From positions 1 through 64,000 of the forward strand of contig NZ_FXTH01000011.1 of NCBI RefSeq assembly GCF_900182555.1: a stretch of DNA of 64,000 bases, read 5' to 3'. Source of the DNA: Fodinibius sediminis. GTDB lineage: Bacteria > Bacteroidota > Rhodothermia > Balneolales > Balneolaceae. The notes under the pieces were generated by a model that saw nothing but the letters and a program-made list of their open reading frames with translations, was not told where the DNA came from and ran no database searches. A program made the translations under genes and the position numbers. Below are positions 1-8,415 of this stretch, in pieces. Positions within the stretch are counted from its first letter, which is position 1; each line of letters starts with the position of its first letter.

Positions 1-135
1 TGGCAAAACAACAATCAGGTCGCCAAAGACGTTATGCAATCGGCTGAATCTGATATTGGATTAACCGATGAACAACCAGCTCCGGAAGAGCCAAACTCAG
101 ATGAGATCAACCTGACAACTAAAACCAACTTCTAA
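1..135 (+). CDS. C-terminal 44 residues of an unidentified protein (5' end outside window)
   Basis: Frame 1 is open from the first base to a TAA at 133-135. The visible tail is hydrophilic and acidic, ends in LTTKTNF, and has no domain I recognise. Its last codons lie inside a 57 bp repeat whose inverted copy is at 41318-41374; that copy keeps the same reading frame and would end in LTTKPNF. The 3' end of this gene is therefore part of a dispersed repeat, which fits the end of a mobile element better than an ordinary gene. Whether it is a transposase tail cannot be judged from 44 residues. Confidence 0.55.
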   Translation, partial: WQNNNQVAKDVMQSAESDIGLTDEQPAPEEPNSDEINLTTKTNF

Positions 136-166
136 CGGCTGACTGTCAGATCAAGTCGTGGCTATT
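110..166 (+). repeat. 57 bp dispersed repeat, copy 1
   Basis: By hand alignment this stretch matches the reverse complement of 41318-41374 with 3 mismatches in 57 bases. It covers the last codons and stop of the partial gene and about 30 bp beyond. It contains the small dyad CTGACTGTCAG. It could be the terminal part of an insertion element or a REP-like unit. Confidence 0.85.
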
Positions 167-210
167 ACAACTTATAACGGCTGACTGTCGGATTTCATCG
201 TGGCTATTAC
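133..210 (+). repeat. Two tandem 36 bp units with 42 bp period
   Basis: The unit begins TAACGGCTGACTGTC and ends TCGTGGCTATTAC; it occurs at 133-168 and again at 175-210, with differences confined to the middle. The first unit overlaps the 57 bp dispersed repeat, so this locus has one and a half copies where the 41 kb locus has one. Confidence 0.85.
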
Positions 211-250
211 ACATTATATAACATTTCCTACTCTGACATTATATCTAAAT

Positions 251-272
251 AGGAGGGGCTAATCCCCCTCCC
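251..272 (-). terminator. Hairpin downstream of the DUF3871 gene
   Basis: GGAGGGG at 252-258 pairs with CCCCTCC at 265-271, giving a 7 bp GC-rich stem with a 6 nt loop. It sits about 20 bp past the stop of the minus-strand gene ending at 292. The following T-run is weak (TATTTAGAT), so efficiency is uncertain. Confidence 0.5.
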
Positions 273-291
273 ATTTTACTTCCAAATTCAG

Positions 292-933
292 TCACATCTC
301 TGTATTAGCAGAGAAACCAGGATAGTTACTTACTCTTTTTACGAAATTGAATAACCTGCCCTCCAGAGCCCTTACACTTTCCAACTGATTTGCTATAAGG
401 GTTTCACACGTCTTTATAGCCAGTTGTCTGCTCCTCTTGTCTTCGAAGCCTTCAAAGATTTTAATTATCTCCTCTCCTGGCTTCTTACAATCCGAACTTT
501 GATTGTAGCAGTGGAAACCGCCTATTATATATGTAAGGTTGAACGCCTCTAATTCTGATGTAATGGGTACAGGTATCACTACACGCATGGCATTATAATA
601 GATCGTCTTCTCAAATTCTTGCAACTGGCTATCCGGTTTGCCCTTCGCCTGAGGTATTCTTCCTATAACAGGCTGTTTAACTAAAATATTTGGCTCCAGA
701 TTGCACTGCAATGGGAAGACATGCTCTACTATGCCTATAACAGAATCAACAAACGTTGTGTGAGAAATAAATGGCTTATTCTCTTCTTTGTTTTCTGGGA
801 CTATGTGTAAGAGGTCTAGCTCATAATGCTTGAGTCGTTTGGTTTCGGGAGCTTGAAAATGAAGCTTTTCATCTTTCACAGTCTCCTCTTTCCAGTTTGT
901 GGTTGTATTGAAATTCAATTGATTTGATTCCAT
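292..933 (-). CDS. DUF3871 family protein
   Basis: This 213-residue protein carries the pattern I associate with DUF3871 of Bacteroidota: a central block IGRIPQAKGKPDSQLQEFEK, then TIYYNAMRVVIPVP, then a GG-x-x-CYN segment and IIKIFEGFEDK. The usual family length is around 300 or more, so this copy may be short at the C-terminus; its last 50 residues look unlike the family as I remember it. The function is unknown. Family members are typically found in Bacteroidota mobile elements and plasmids, which fits the replication module 1.2 kb away. The start ATG at 931-933 is the first Met of the open frame. No partner gene is co-oriented with it. Confidence 0.65.
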   Translation of the reverse strand: MESNQLNFNTTTNWKEETVKDEKLHFQAPETKRLKHYELDLLHIVPENKEENKPFISHTTFVDSVIGIVEHVFPLQCNLEPNILVKQPVIGRIPQAKGKPDSQLQEFEKTIYYNAMRVVIPVPITSELEAFNLTYIIGGFHCYNQSSDCKKPGEEIIKIFEGFEDKRSRQLAIKTCETLIANQLESVRALEGRLFNFVKRVSNYPGFSANTEM

Positions 934-1959
934 GATATCATGATTTGATTACGGTTTTAGTGGGGGGGTATTTGAAATCCCGGAACCAAGCGGGGGTGAT
1001 CTGTGGAGATGGTTGCTTTGCGCTTAAACAATTGGCAAAAATGACATTATGACGATAAACTATAGACGAAAAAATCTTAGAAAATTTGTAATTATCTGGA
1101 TAGGGGGGGCAAATTGAATGAGGTCTTTGATGATTTGGTTCCAAGTCTAATCATAGATTTGTCGAGAGCGGACTTCTGTTTATTCAAACCAGCCACTTCA
1201 CAAAAAAGGTACCAACTACAGAGAGGTGAAAAGTTTCTCAAACATACGAAAGAGGTTGCCTGATCCATTTATGTCATATGGTACTGATGAGAAAGAAAAT
1301 AGGATAGCCTAAAGATGGGTAAAATCCCCCGTAACAGGATATACCTGTTCTCTTACAAACAGATTTAAACGACTTGACAGAGGAGTTTTAACGTACATTT
1401 TATGCTCTATGCCTATTAGACAGATGTAAAAGGGGGGGGTATTTAACACAGAGCCTTCAAATCCATACTCTTCTACTTATTTAGCTAATTTCAATGATCA
1501 TGAGTTAGAGATACATTAGAAAGCAACACCCGGAGCCGAGGTGGAGTAATTAGTCGTGATACTACATACTTCTCTCTCCCGTTCCGGAGGACAGACCATT
1601 CCAGTAAGCCGACTTATTCTTATTGTCATATGGCTTTATGGTGATAGATGCATCTAAGAACCTATACTATCATATTGATATACTATACATTGATGGAAAG
1701 TAGCTCCTAAATGGTTTTATATCTTATAGCAAAATAAGATTATAAAATATTTGACAATACCGATTTTAACATTTAGATTAGGCGGTCCATTACTGGAAAA
1801 GAAGACAGACCCTTCAAACGATATTGAAATTGCTCTTTTTCAGGTGGTGACTATTGTAGTGGAAACGATTTCCGCCAATAGCATGTGAGCCGAGGTACTC
1901 ACACTTTTACAGACTCCATTTCCATAGATTACCTTATATATATATATATGACATTTAGT

Positions 1960-1977
1960 GTAAGCGCATGCGCTTAC
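1960..1977. promoter_or_regulatory. 18 bp perfect palindrome upstream of the HTH/RepA-like module
   Basis: GTAAGCGCATGCGCTTAC reads the same on both strands, with no interruption. It lies 109 bp upstream of the HTH gene. A perfect dyad of this length is unlikely by chance in such AT-rich DNA and suggests a dimeric regulator site or an origin element. Confidence 0.6.
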
Positions 1978-2016
1978 CTCTAATTTCATTCGATCTCGCT
2001 TTTACAGACATCCGTA

Positions 2017-2040
2017 TTATATAACTCGGGAGTTATATAA
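2017..2040. promoter_or_regulatory. Inverted repeat immediately upstream of the HTH gene
   Basis: TTATATAACT at 2017-2026 and AGTTATATAA at 2031-2040 form a perfect 10 bp inverted repeat around CGGG, ending 45 bp before the ATG at 2086. The position suits an operator for the HTH protein encoded next to it; that link is inference. Confidence 0.55.
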
Positions 2041-2085
2041 CAAGGGAAAAGCGTCTAATTTTCATATTTCAAATTCAAAACAACT

Positions 2086-2349
2086 ATGAAAACCATAGAC
2101 AAGGGCGAGTTATTATCTCTTATGTACTCAATTGATAATAAGCTAAACACACTCATAAAAGAAAACCTTGCACAAAATAAAACGTGGATGCGCACTTCAG
2201 AAGTTGCAGATTATTTAAATATGTCTGAATCGCAACTTCACGTTCTCAAATCAGAGGGAACCCTTCCATTTACAAAACTGAAAGGGATAATTTATTTCGA
2301 TAAAGAGGATATAAATGAAATTCTTGAGAGTAATAAAAACTGGAGGTAA
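2086..2349 (+). CDS. Small helix-turn-helix protein (MerR/excisionase-like DNA-binding fold)
   Basis: The 87-residue product has an N-terminal helical stretch and, from about residue 33, a winged-helix pattern: a WMRTSEVADYLNMSESQLHVL helix-turn-helix followed by a wing ending in IIYFDKEDINEIL. This is the layout of HTH_17 and excisionase-like proteins. In Bacteroidota mobile elements such a protein is commonly encoded directly before a RepA-like ATPase, as here, where only 5 bp separate the two genes. Likely roles are control of replication or excision. It has no catalytic domain. The gene is AT-rich like its neighbour. Confidence 0.75.
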   Translation: MKTIDKGELLSLMYSIDNKLNTLIKENLAQNKTWMRTSEVADYLNMSESQLHVLKSEGTLPFTKLKGIIYFDKEDINEILESNKNWR

Positions 2350-2354
2350 AAACT

Positions 2355-3446
2355 ATGTCTAATACAACACAATTTGATAACAATACAAAAACAATGTCAA
2401 TGGGTGAAACAGTGAATAAATACAAAGACATGCCAGAACCTGAAACAATATGGAGAGGAATCACAGAAGGAGATTTAGGTTTTGTTGTAGGCCGATCTAA
2501 GAGTGGTAAAACAATCATGTGTGAAAATTTTGGTTTTAACCTTGCAGCACGCAGAGATCAATTCTTGGGATCCAAACTTTACTCCCATGACAAAACTGTT
2601 CTTTTTGTCCCACTTGAGGGCATAGATTTAAACGATCGGAAAAGAAATATCAATCAACTTGAAGGGTATACACAGGAAGAACAACAACTTATTTTTAATA
2701 ACTATTACATTATGGATGAATCTCCATCACATTTAGATACAAATGAAAAAAGAGAGATGCTTATTGATTGCATCAATATGTGTAATGCTAATGTTGTAAT
2801 TATTGACTCCCTTACCAGATTATACTTTGGTGGAAAAATAGAAGAATCAGCAACGGCTCAAAAAGTAATGAGCTCCATTAGTGATATTTCCAAGGCAACA
2901 AATGCAACAATGATAATAATTCATCACACTCCTAAAATACGCAGAGATAAACCCATGTCCATTGAAGATGTGGCCGGTAGTAGAGTAGTTGCTCAAGAAA
3001 ATGGATTTGTTATCGGAATTAACAAATGCATAACGGGAAAAAGATACGTTAAAGACGTTGCATATCGATATAGGAAGGAAGATAGTGACAATGTGCTGTT
3101 ATTTGATATCAATGAAAATAGAAACATTTTTTTGATTGGAGAAACCTCTGAGTATAGAGCTCTTAAAGGAAAAGATGGACGAAGAAATAACACTAACCGT
3201 AATTACATTCTTGACACTATTTTAAATTATATAAAAGAAAACGATATAGAAGGAAATACCGTACAGTCCTCTGACATATACTCTTTGACAGATATTAAAG
3301 ACAAAATGTCCAGAAAGGCATTTCAAGACAATTTTAGACGTCTAACCGATAAAGGATTACTAATCAAAATCAAGAAAGGGGAGTATAAAGTTAATGTAGA
3401 AGAAACAACTACCACACCAATAGATATAAGTCCCGCAACCCACTAA
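2355..3446 (+). CDS. RepA-like AAA ATPase (RecA-fold hexameric helicase family)
   Basis: The 363-residue protein has a Walker A motif GRSKSGKT at residues 46-53, a Walker B stretch VVIIDSLTRL about 100 residues later, and a MIIIHHTPK sensor-type segment, the order seen in the AAA_25/RepA (RSF1010-type) family. Such proteins are replicative helicases of plasmids and integrative elements. The C-terminal 90 residues look like a winged-helix add-on (KGLLIKIKKGEYKV at the end). It forms a two-gene unit with the HTH gene and is followed by tandem repeats and a strong terminator. No initiator protein or integrase is visible nearby, so the element is either incomplete or continues left of the window. 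Confidence 0.75.
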   Translation: MSNTTQFDNNTKTMSMGETVNKYKDMPEPETIWRGITEGDLGFVVGRSKSGKTIMCENFGFNLAARRDQFLGSKLYSHDKTVLFVPLEGIDLNDRKRNINQLEGYTQEEQQLIFNNYYIMDESPSHLDTNEKREMLIDCINMCNANVVIIDSLTRLYFGGKIEESATAQKVMSSISDISKATNATMIIIHHTPKIRRDKPMSIEDVAGSRVVAQENGFVIGINKCITGKRYVKDVAYRYRKEDSDNVLLFDINENRNIFLIGETSEYRALKGKDGRRNNTNRNYILDTILNYIKENDIEGNTVQSSDIYSLTDIKDKMSRKAFQDNFRRLTDKGLLIKIKKGEYKVNVEETTTTPIDISPATH

Positions 3447-3459
3447 CTATAATAACCAC

Positions 3460-3540
3460 AATAACTTCAATATCTATAATAACTTCAATATAGATCATAC
3501 ATATAACTGAAATAGAAGTTATTGAACATATTGAAGGTAA
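3460..3540. repeat. 18 bp tandem repeats plus inverted partial copies, possible iterons
   Basis: AATAACTTCAATATCTAT at 3460-3477 is followed directly by AATAACTTCAATATAGAT at 3478-3495. Inverted partial copies follow (GAAGTTATT at 3515-3523 and ATATTGAAG at about 3528). Short AT-rich repeats in both orientations beside a RepA-like gene resemble origin iterons; replication activity is inference. Confidence 0.5.
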
Positions 3541-3552
3541 TATGTAAGAGTA

Positions 3553-3585
3553 TAGAGCCCATAACTTGTCCGGTTATGGGCTCTA
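3553..3585 (+). terminator. Strong intrinsic terminator of the HTH/RepA-like unit
   Basis: TAGAGCCCATAAC (3553-3565) and GTTATGGGCTCTA (3573-3585) form a perfect 13 bp stem with a 7 nt loop, followed by CTTTATT. It closes the two-gene unit about 110 bp past the stop codon. Confidence 0.8.
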
Positions 3586-4116
3586 CTTTATTCAGTCTAT
3601 TGGTAATGTAAATTAAACTCTATCCGCGTTGTTTATTTCTTAGGGTAACGGTTTAAGTTTAGGCCAGTTGAACTCTTATTCGAGTGTGAGCTCTTGTACG
3701 CTTAAGTCTCATTCATATAGTGGACTTGTTAAATCTCCTTTACTGAACTCATAAAAAATAATTGTTGTAACCGTCCACTTTCGGTTATCCTCACGCAATG
3801 TTAGTTCAAGTAGATGTCTCTCATTTGGTGTGTAAGGCGCTAAAAATGGTTTAATGGGGACTCATATAAGGATACGTTTTTGTTCAAGCGTATGAGGTAC
3901 AGAGGATGGATAAGAATGTTCAGGGATGGGGTACATGAAGAGGAGCCAAACAACCTTGAATTATTGAAATAACGAAATTCAGGTTTCTGTGTTATCTTAG
4001 AACAGTATATAGATTACTTATTTATGCTAACACAAATTTGACTATTTGAAAAGGAACTACTCTCGCTAAGAGCGATTGGAACTTACTTTCTGAACATCCA
4101 TAATAGTGGGGTAAAG
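3586..4116. other. 530 bp gap without recognisable genes
   Basis: No frame of useful length or similarity is visible on either strand. The sequence is AT-rich and shows no further repeat that I could find by eye. Confidence 0.5.
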
Positions 4117-4557
4117 ATGAAATCAATCACGCAGTTACGGGAGGCTATAAACAGCTTCATTGATGCTCATGGTAGTAAGCCTGCCATAAAGATTAGCAAA
4201 GCGTACTGGGAGGATAATGCCAGTGAGATAGCCATGCTTTCAAAAGAGGGCTATGATATTGTAGTGACTGAAGAGCTGGAAAGCAGGAAAAGTTTTCATG
4301 TGGGTCCGTCACCAAATCTATATCCCACCGTCAATACCCTTAATGATCTAAAAGAGCAGGTAGATCGTCTTATTGAGGAGGGAAAAGGTCACTGGCCTGT
4401 AAAGTATCTGCCCCATGATGCCAACTGCTACCTGCAAATTAAACTTTGCCCCATTATACCAGGGAACGCACCATTTGAAGGGTTGGAACTAATGTCCGGT
4501 TTTGCCGATGCTCCAGAAGGGGAACATATTCTAATGCTCGTGGGCAACACAGAATGA
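4117..4557 (+). CDS. Hypothetical protein, 146 residues
   Basis: I do not recognise this protein. It is soluble and slightly acidic, with no signal peptide or membrane segment. It starts with a helical MKSITQLREAINSFI and has a second related-looking helix near residue 75 (TLNDLKEQVDRLIEEG), which hints at an internal duplication of a helix-plus-strand unit. The ATG at 4117 has a weak GGGGTAAAG ahead of it. It stands alone, with 560 bp of non-coding sequence before and 195 bp after it. Confidence 0.5.
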   Translation: MKSITQLREAINSFIDAHGSKPAIKISKAYWEDNASEIAMLSKEGYDIVVTEELESRKSFHVGPSPNLYPTVNTLNDLKEQVDRLIEEGKGHWPVKYLPHDANCYLQIKLCPIIPGNAPFEGLELMSGFADAPEGEHILMLVGNTE

Positions 4558-4752
4558 TCCTATGGTTTGCCCGGACTCTTTATCTTTTGACTGAAATCAG
4601 ATACGTAAACTATAAATAGTCTAATTAAGGTCTTAGAAAGCTCGATCACCAGATAAGGATTAGATTGAAAAAATTAGGTAGTGCCTTTTAAAGTCTTTTC
4701 CAGTAAATTTTATTAGATATAAAGATATCAACGAGAGATCTGTCTAACTACG

Positions 4753-4923
4753 ATGAAGGCCTTAAGCTTATCAGCTATCATAGGTGTAGTCTTGGGATCA
4801 AGCGTAATCTACTGGCTTGAGTTAGATGAAGTGGGAGCAATAGGACTGGTATTGCTACTGTGTTTAAGTTTCACCATCGCAATCGGAAACTTTATTTCGA
4901 GGTCGAATGCCAAAGGGACTTAA
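4753..4923 (+). CDS. Small two-pass membrane protein, 56 residues
   Basis: From ATG 4753 the frame runs to TAA 4921-4923. The product has a hydrophobic segment at about residues 4-20, a short acidic turn (LELDEVG), a second hydrophobic segment at about 29-49 and a basic tail. This hairpin pattern is typical of small inner-membrane proteins. Its end overlaps the start of the following lipoprotein-like gene by 17 bases, which suggests translational coupling. I know no family for it. Confidence 0.45.
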   Translation: MKALSLSAIIGVVLGSSVIYWLELDEVGAIGLVLLLCLSFTIAIGNFISRSNAKGT

Positions 4924-5608
4924 AACATATCATAGAACCTACAATTTATCGTTTATACTTGCGATCCTTTTTATAGTGGTAGGATGCCGGCAGTGGAGTA
5001 AAACAGCCGGGGGTGGCAAAGGACCAAACTTTTATATCCCAACACGGGACTTTTTATTTGAAAATCATTTTGGAAGCGACGGATTGGGAGGATACAGTTA
5101 CTTGCTTTTTACAAGTCGACCGACACCTGATACAGAGGACCGTTACCTGCGCGTATGCAATTCCTTTATTAGTAGCATGAATCTTAGTTCCTATTATCCG
5201 GCTTCCACGACTTACCAGCAGATTGTAACCTATTGGCCTTTGCAAAATAAACCGTTTTCTACCTCAGATTTGAAAAACTGCAGTTGGTTGGTGGAAAACT
5301 ACGATTACGCAAAATCAGAAACCATCCTCTCATACATCCGTATGAATCATGTCAGCGGACCTATACTTGTGGCCTGGGAAAAACCGTTCAATCCAGCTAT
5401 TGTAAATGATAATTTCATTGTATTTAATTTATCAAATTTCGCTGACCATGATATCGCCAGAGCAATAAGCATATGGAAGGGGCAAACAATTAAAGGCCCG
5501 GAGGATTGGGAGGACGGATTTTTATACACCCGAACCAAGGAAGAGCTTCGAAATTTCATTCAGCGGTACGGTAATACCATTTTTGCTTTTGTAACGGGGG
5601 CAGGATAA
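4907..5608 (+). CDS. Putative lipoprotein of unknown function, 233 residues
   Basis: The N-terminus has basic residues, a hydrophobic core (about 14-25) and a cysteine at about residue 27 in IVVGC, a lipobox-like end, so it is probably exported and lipid-anchored. The rest is a Tyr- and Asn-rich globular domain that I cannot assign. It overlaps the small membrane protein gene upstream and converges with the SRAP gene, whose stop is at 5658. Some part of the first 13 residues may not be translated, since no clear ribosome-binding site precedes the ATG at 4907. Confidence 0.5.
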   Translation: MPKGLKTYHRTYNLSFILAILFIVVGCRQWSKTAGGGKGPNFYIPTRDFLFENHFGSDGLGGYSYLLFTSRPTPDTEDRYLRVCNSFISSMNLSSYYPASTTYQQIVTYWPLQNKPFSTSDLKNCSWLVENYDYAKSETILSYIRMNHVSGPILVAWEKPFNPAIVNDNFIVFNLSNFADHDIARAISIWKGQTIKGPEDWEDGFLYTRTKEELRNFIQRYGNTIFAFVTGAG

Positions 5609-5657
5609 AGCTCAATGGTAGGCTTTTTAGCAACCAAAAGTAGTATTCAAAACCTTT

Positions 5658-6431
5658 TCAGTCTCCAAACAGTCCCTTTTGGGTCCCTGGAATCTCGTCC
5701 AGGTCAATGGGATGGTCTACGGGCTTAATGAGCTCTTCGTCATTCTGGCCATAGTCCAAACCCTTGCTTACCTGCCACACCTCCATATCGTCTTCCGGGT
5801 AGGGGACAAAGATGTTCTGATCAAAATAATCTTCGGGGTTCAACGTCTTATCCAGCCAAAAATCATAATCCTCTTTGCGCAGGATGGTCGGCATTCGTTC
5901 TTTTGAATTATGAATTTTTCGGACCACAGGGTTTGGATCGGTGGTGATAATGGAGAAGGATCCTATGGTTTGTCCGGACTCTTTATCCACCCAGTGGTCG
6001 TACAAGCCTGCCAGCCCAAATGCCTGCTGGCTTGACAGGGTAAAGTAATAGGGGATTTTATCCGTGGGCTTCTTGCCACCCGGAATGGAAACTTCCTTGT
6101 CCAGGTGATGGTGCTCATAAAATCCGGCCACTGGTACAATACACCGCTTGCTCTTGAACAGGGGACGCCAAAGGTTGCTGCTCATGAGTTTATCATCCCG
6201 TGCATTCATGGTGCTGTATTGCAACTTTCTATCTTTAGACCAGCTTGGTATGAGTCCAAATTCATGGATGGTGACCTCCCTTTCACCATCTTCGCCCGTT
6301 TTAATAATGAAGGATGGATTAGTGGGCCGGGTATTCCTGCGGCCTTCAAAATTCTTGGGGATATTAAGCTTAGCCCCAAAAAGGTATCCGAGTTTATCAG
6401 GATGAATGTGGCTGTCAAAAAAGGTACACAT
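5658..6431 (-). CDS. SRAP (YedK/HMCES) abasic-site shielding protein
   Basis: The 257-residue product is a SOS-response-associated peptidase family protein. Members crosslink to abasic sites in single-stranded DNA through the alpha-amine of Cys2 and so protect them. Cys2 follows the initiator Met, as the family requires. Asn76 in TMNARDD, Glu106 in VAGFYEHH and His174 in KIHNSKERMP match the YedK active residues in order and spacing. The length is typical. The upstream small gene ends 6 bp before it, and the Y-family polymerase lies upstream on the same strand, so this reads as part of a DNA-damage tolerance unit. Confidence 0.93.
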   Translation of the reverse strand: MCTFFDSHIHPDKLGYLFGAKLNIPKNFEGRRNTRPTNPSFIIKTGEDGEREVTIHEFGLIPSWSKDRKLQYSTMNARDDKLMSSNLWRPLFKSKRCIVPVAGFYEHHHLDKEVSIPGGKKPTDKIPYYFTLSSQQAFGLAGLYDHWVDKESGQTIGSFSIITTDPNPVVRKIHNSKERMPTILRKEDYDFWLDKTLNPEDYFDQNIFVPYPEDDMEVWQVSKGLDYGQNDEELIKPVDHPIDLDEIPGTQKGLFGD

Positions 6432-6437
6432 AGCTAT

Positions 6438-6773
6438 TTAATTTGTTGGCCTAAAATCTTCATTATCTTCAAAAAAGTCAGCCTGACCACTGACATCGAT
6501 GTTCTTTTTTCCCTCTTCTACCGCTTTTACTATCATGACTACATAATTGGCAATAAGCCGGAGATAGTTTGCTGCAGAATAGCCTTCCTTTTTGCTTACA
6601 GCACTAAGATGCTGGATATCATGATACACGTGCGCGGAGTGGGTTACCGTCTCTGGCACTTCTGAATCGATAACGGCTTGTATTTCATGCTGAAACTGAC
6701 TCAGAAATTCAGGATGTGTTTTAGCCCGGCGATAGGCTGCAATCACTTTTGATTTTATCCTGTCCTTATCCAT
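6438..6773 (-). CDS. Hypothetical helical protein between polymerase and SRAP genes, 111 residues
   Basis: I take ATG 6771-6773 (MDKDRIKSKV) as the start. An upstream in-frame Met adds a hydrophobic, Cys-rich leader that looks like non-coding sequence. The product is mostly helical and soluble, with a His-rich middle (THSAHVYHDIQHL). I recognise no family. Its stop is 6 bp from the SRAP start, so the two are probably co-transcribed and the protein may act in the same DNA-repair setting; that is context only. Confidence 0.55.
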   Translation of the reverse strand: MDKDRIKSKVIAAYRRAKTHPEFLSQFQHEIQAVIDSEVPETVTHSAHVYHDIQHLSAVSKKEGYSAANYLRLIANYVVMIVKAVEEGKKNIDVSGQADFFEDNEDFRPTN

Positions 6774-6995
6774 GATCACCGCATGTAATTTTAATAAATG
6801 TAGCAGGAATAACGATAAGCAACAACAGGAAATACAGCTTGTCAGCATTGGTATATGGAGGCTCTGATGCACAGTGATGACTATTAGAGCCTTCTACGGT
6901 GTTATATACGTTAAAACATGGGCTGTTATGCTGGCGAATGTGGAGTATCGTATTTGGAAATAGATCGGGGGACGTGATATAAGGTTCGTTAGAGT

Positions 6996-8336
6996 TTACG
7001 AGCGTTCCAGAAAATGGGTTTTCCCTTGAACTGAGTCCATGATGGAAGCTCGGGTGATGGTTTGGTTGCCAAAAGTGTTGTTAATAGCATCCTGCACCAG
7101 GCAAAATTGTCGTTCCTGGGGGTTTTCCCGGAAGAAGAGTTCCTGCTGGTTGGAATGGTCTACCCCAACAGTACCTACGCCAATGCCCCGGAGGGCATAA
7201 CCGCTGTTCAGCAGTTGTTTCATACGTGGGGCAGCCCCCTTCATACACTCATGATGGATGTAGCCGTCCAGGTTGGTATAGCCCTCAGTATTAAACCGAA
7301 AGCTGACGCCCTTGTGCTCCCGGTGCTGGATACGAAGGTAACAGAAGTACTGCCGGGCCCGGAGGTTATATCCGCGCATCCGGTAGCAAAGCCGGGAGAT
7401 CCCTTTCATGATTTCTCCGCTAATGCAGGCGGGATCGGTGGACTGACTGCTGAAGGTGTGCATATAGTTCAGCTGCTCTTTGGGGCTCAGTTGTTCCGTG
7501 AGTACTTTGGCGCGGTCTTTCCCGGAGATCATCTCATACATGATTTTGCCAAAGTAGGCGCCAAACAGCTGCTGGAAGATGGGATAGCCCCGGTCAATGC
7601 CTTCAGATATAGTATTAAGACCTTCCTTTTGTAGTTTTTCATACCGCTTGCGGCCTATTCCCCAGACTTCATCCAAGGGCAGGGGGCCCAGCAAGTCTTT
7701 GGCTTCCTGTTGGTCCAGTACCAAGGTTAATCCATCCGGCTTGTCAAGGTCACTGGCCAGTTTGCTATAGGTTTTGGAATAGGAGATGCCAATAGAGCAT
7801 ACCAGCCCGATCTCCTGGTAGATCAGGTTACGGAGGGATTGGCCATACTGCTGAATCTCAGCGCGGGAGTGATCCTTTAGGAAATTGATGTCCAGGAAAT
7901 ACTCATCCATGGAGTATTTCTCCATTGTAGGCGCAAAATCGTTGAGCACATCCTCGATCAGGCTGCTGATTCCCTTGTACTTTTCGTAATCAGCCTGCAG
8001 GCCGATGATATACGGGCAGATCTGCTCGGCTTCATAGGCGCTCATGGCGGTCTTGATACCCAGGGCACGAGCCTCATAGGAGCTGGTAGCGACTATGCCC
8101 CGGGGAATCCCTTGTTCGCCCTTGTACCAGCCCCCAATATAGATGGGTAGGCCGTGAAGCTTGTAACACTGCTGTTCCACCTGGGCATAGAAGCAATTCA
8201 TGTCCAAATGCAGGTACAACCGCTCCTTCACAGAGGTATGCTGCATATCCCGGCTCACGCACCGGTAATCGGTGATCTTGTGTACATCTTCATCTGGGCT
8301 GTAGGTTCCGGGATTAATGGAAGGTAGTTTAGGCAT
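6996..8336 (-). CDS. Y-family translesion DNA polymerase (DinB/UmuC group)
   Basis: The 446-residue enzyme copies past damaged template bases. The palm motifs are intact: LHLDMNCFYAQVE with metal-binding Asp45, and YSMDEYFLD with Asp144 and Glu145. Further family segments follow (IGISYSKTYSKLASDLDKP, then a helix-hairpin-helix WGIGRKRYEKL). The first 35 residues before the palm are an unusual extension. The gene is divergent from a small plus-strand gene, and their 79 bp shared upstream region holds a direct repeat also found before lexA. With LexA encoded next door this recalls the umuC/lexA-type SOS arrangement. A plain dinB or umuC label would be a guess. Confidence 0.93.
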   Translation of the reverse strand: MPKLPSINPGTYSPDEDVHKITDYRCVSRDMQHTSVKERLYLHLDMNCFYAQVEQQCYKLHGLPIYIGGWYKGEQGIPRGIVATSSYEARALGIKTAMSAYEAEQICPYIIGLQADYEKYKGISSLIEDVLNDFAPTMEKYSMDEYFLDINFLKDHSRAEIQQYGQSLRNLIYQEIGLVCSIGISYSKTYSKLASDLDKPDGLTLVLDQQEAKDLLGPLPLDEVWGIGRKRYEKLQKEGLNTISEGIDRGYPIFQQLFGAYFGKIMYEMISGKDRAKVLTEQLSPKEQLNYMHTFSSQSTDPACISGEIMKGISRLCYRMRGYNLRARQYFCYLRIQHREHKGVSFRFNTEGYTNLDGYIHHECMKGAAPRMKQLLNSGYALRGIGVGTVGVDHSNQQELFFRENPQERQFCLVQDAINNTFGNQTITRASIMDSVQGKTHFLERS

Positions 8337-8378
8337 GAATAATAAGTTGAAAATAATGGCTTTTATTGCTTAATATAC

Positions 8379-8397
8379 ATGAAAATAAATATGAAAA
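8379..8397 (+). promoter_or_regulatory. Candidate SOS operator, direct repeat ATGAAAA-N5-ATGAAAA
   Basis: ATGAAAA at 8379-8385 and 8391-8397 with a 5 bp spacer lie 43 bp upstream of the polymerase start and 18 bp upstream of the small divergent gene. The same repeat with the same spacer precedes lexA at 9429-9447. A LexA target is the natural reading; binding is inference. Confidence 0.6.
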
Positions 8398-8415
8398 ACA
8401 ATAAATGTATTAGCC

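Larger units (their letters stand above)
934..2085. other. 1.15 kb non-coding region with G-tracts and palindromes
   Basis: I see no convincing gene here. It holds three runs of 7-8 G: about 961-967 (followed by TATTTGAAA), about 1104-1110 (followed by CAAATT) and about 1434-1441 (followed by TATTTAAC). It also has an (AT)n stretch near 1935-1949 and two strong palindromes just before the replication module. A short minus-strand frame at 938-1144 is low-complexity and overlaps two of the G-runs, so I do not call it. The mix of AT-rich tracts, dyads and an adjacent RepA-like gene would suit a replication or transfer origin. Confidence 0.4.

Noticed and set aside
938-1144. 68-codon minus-strand frame
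   Set aside because: It runs through two G-tracts, has an odd composition and no start signal, so I treat the region as non-coding.
3460-3495. Possible CRISPR array in the tandem 18 bp repeats
   Set aside because: Only two adjacent units without spacers, and no cas genes in the window.
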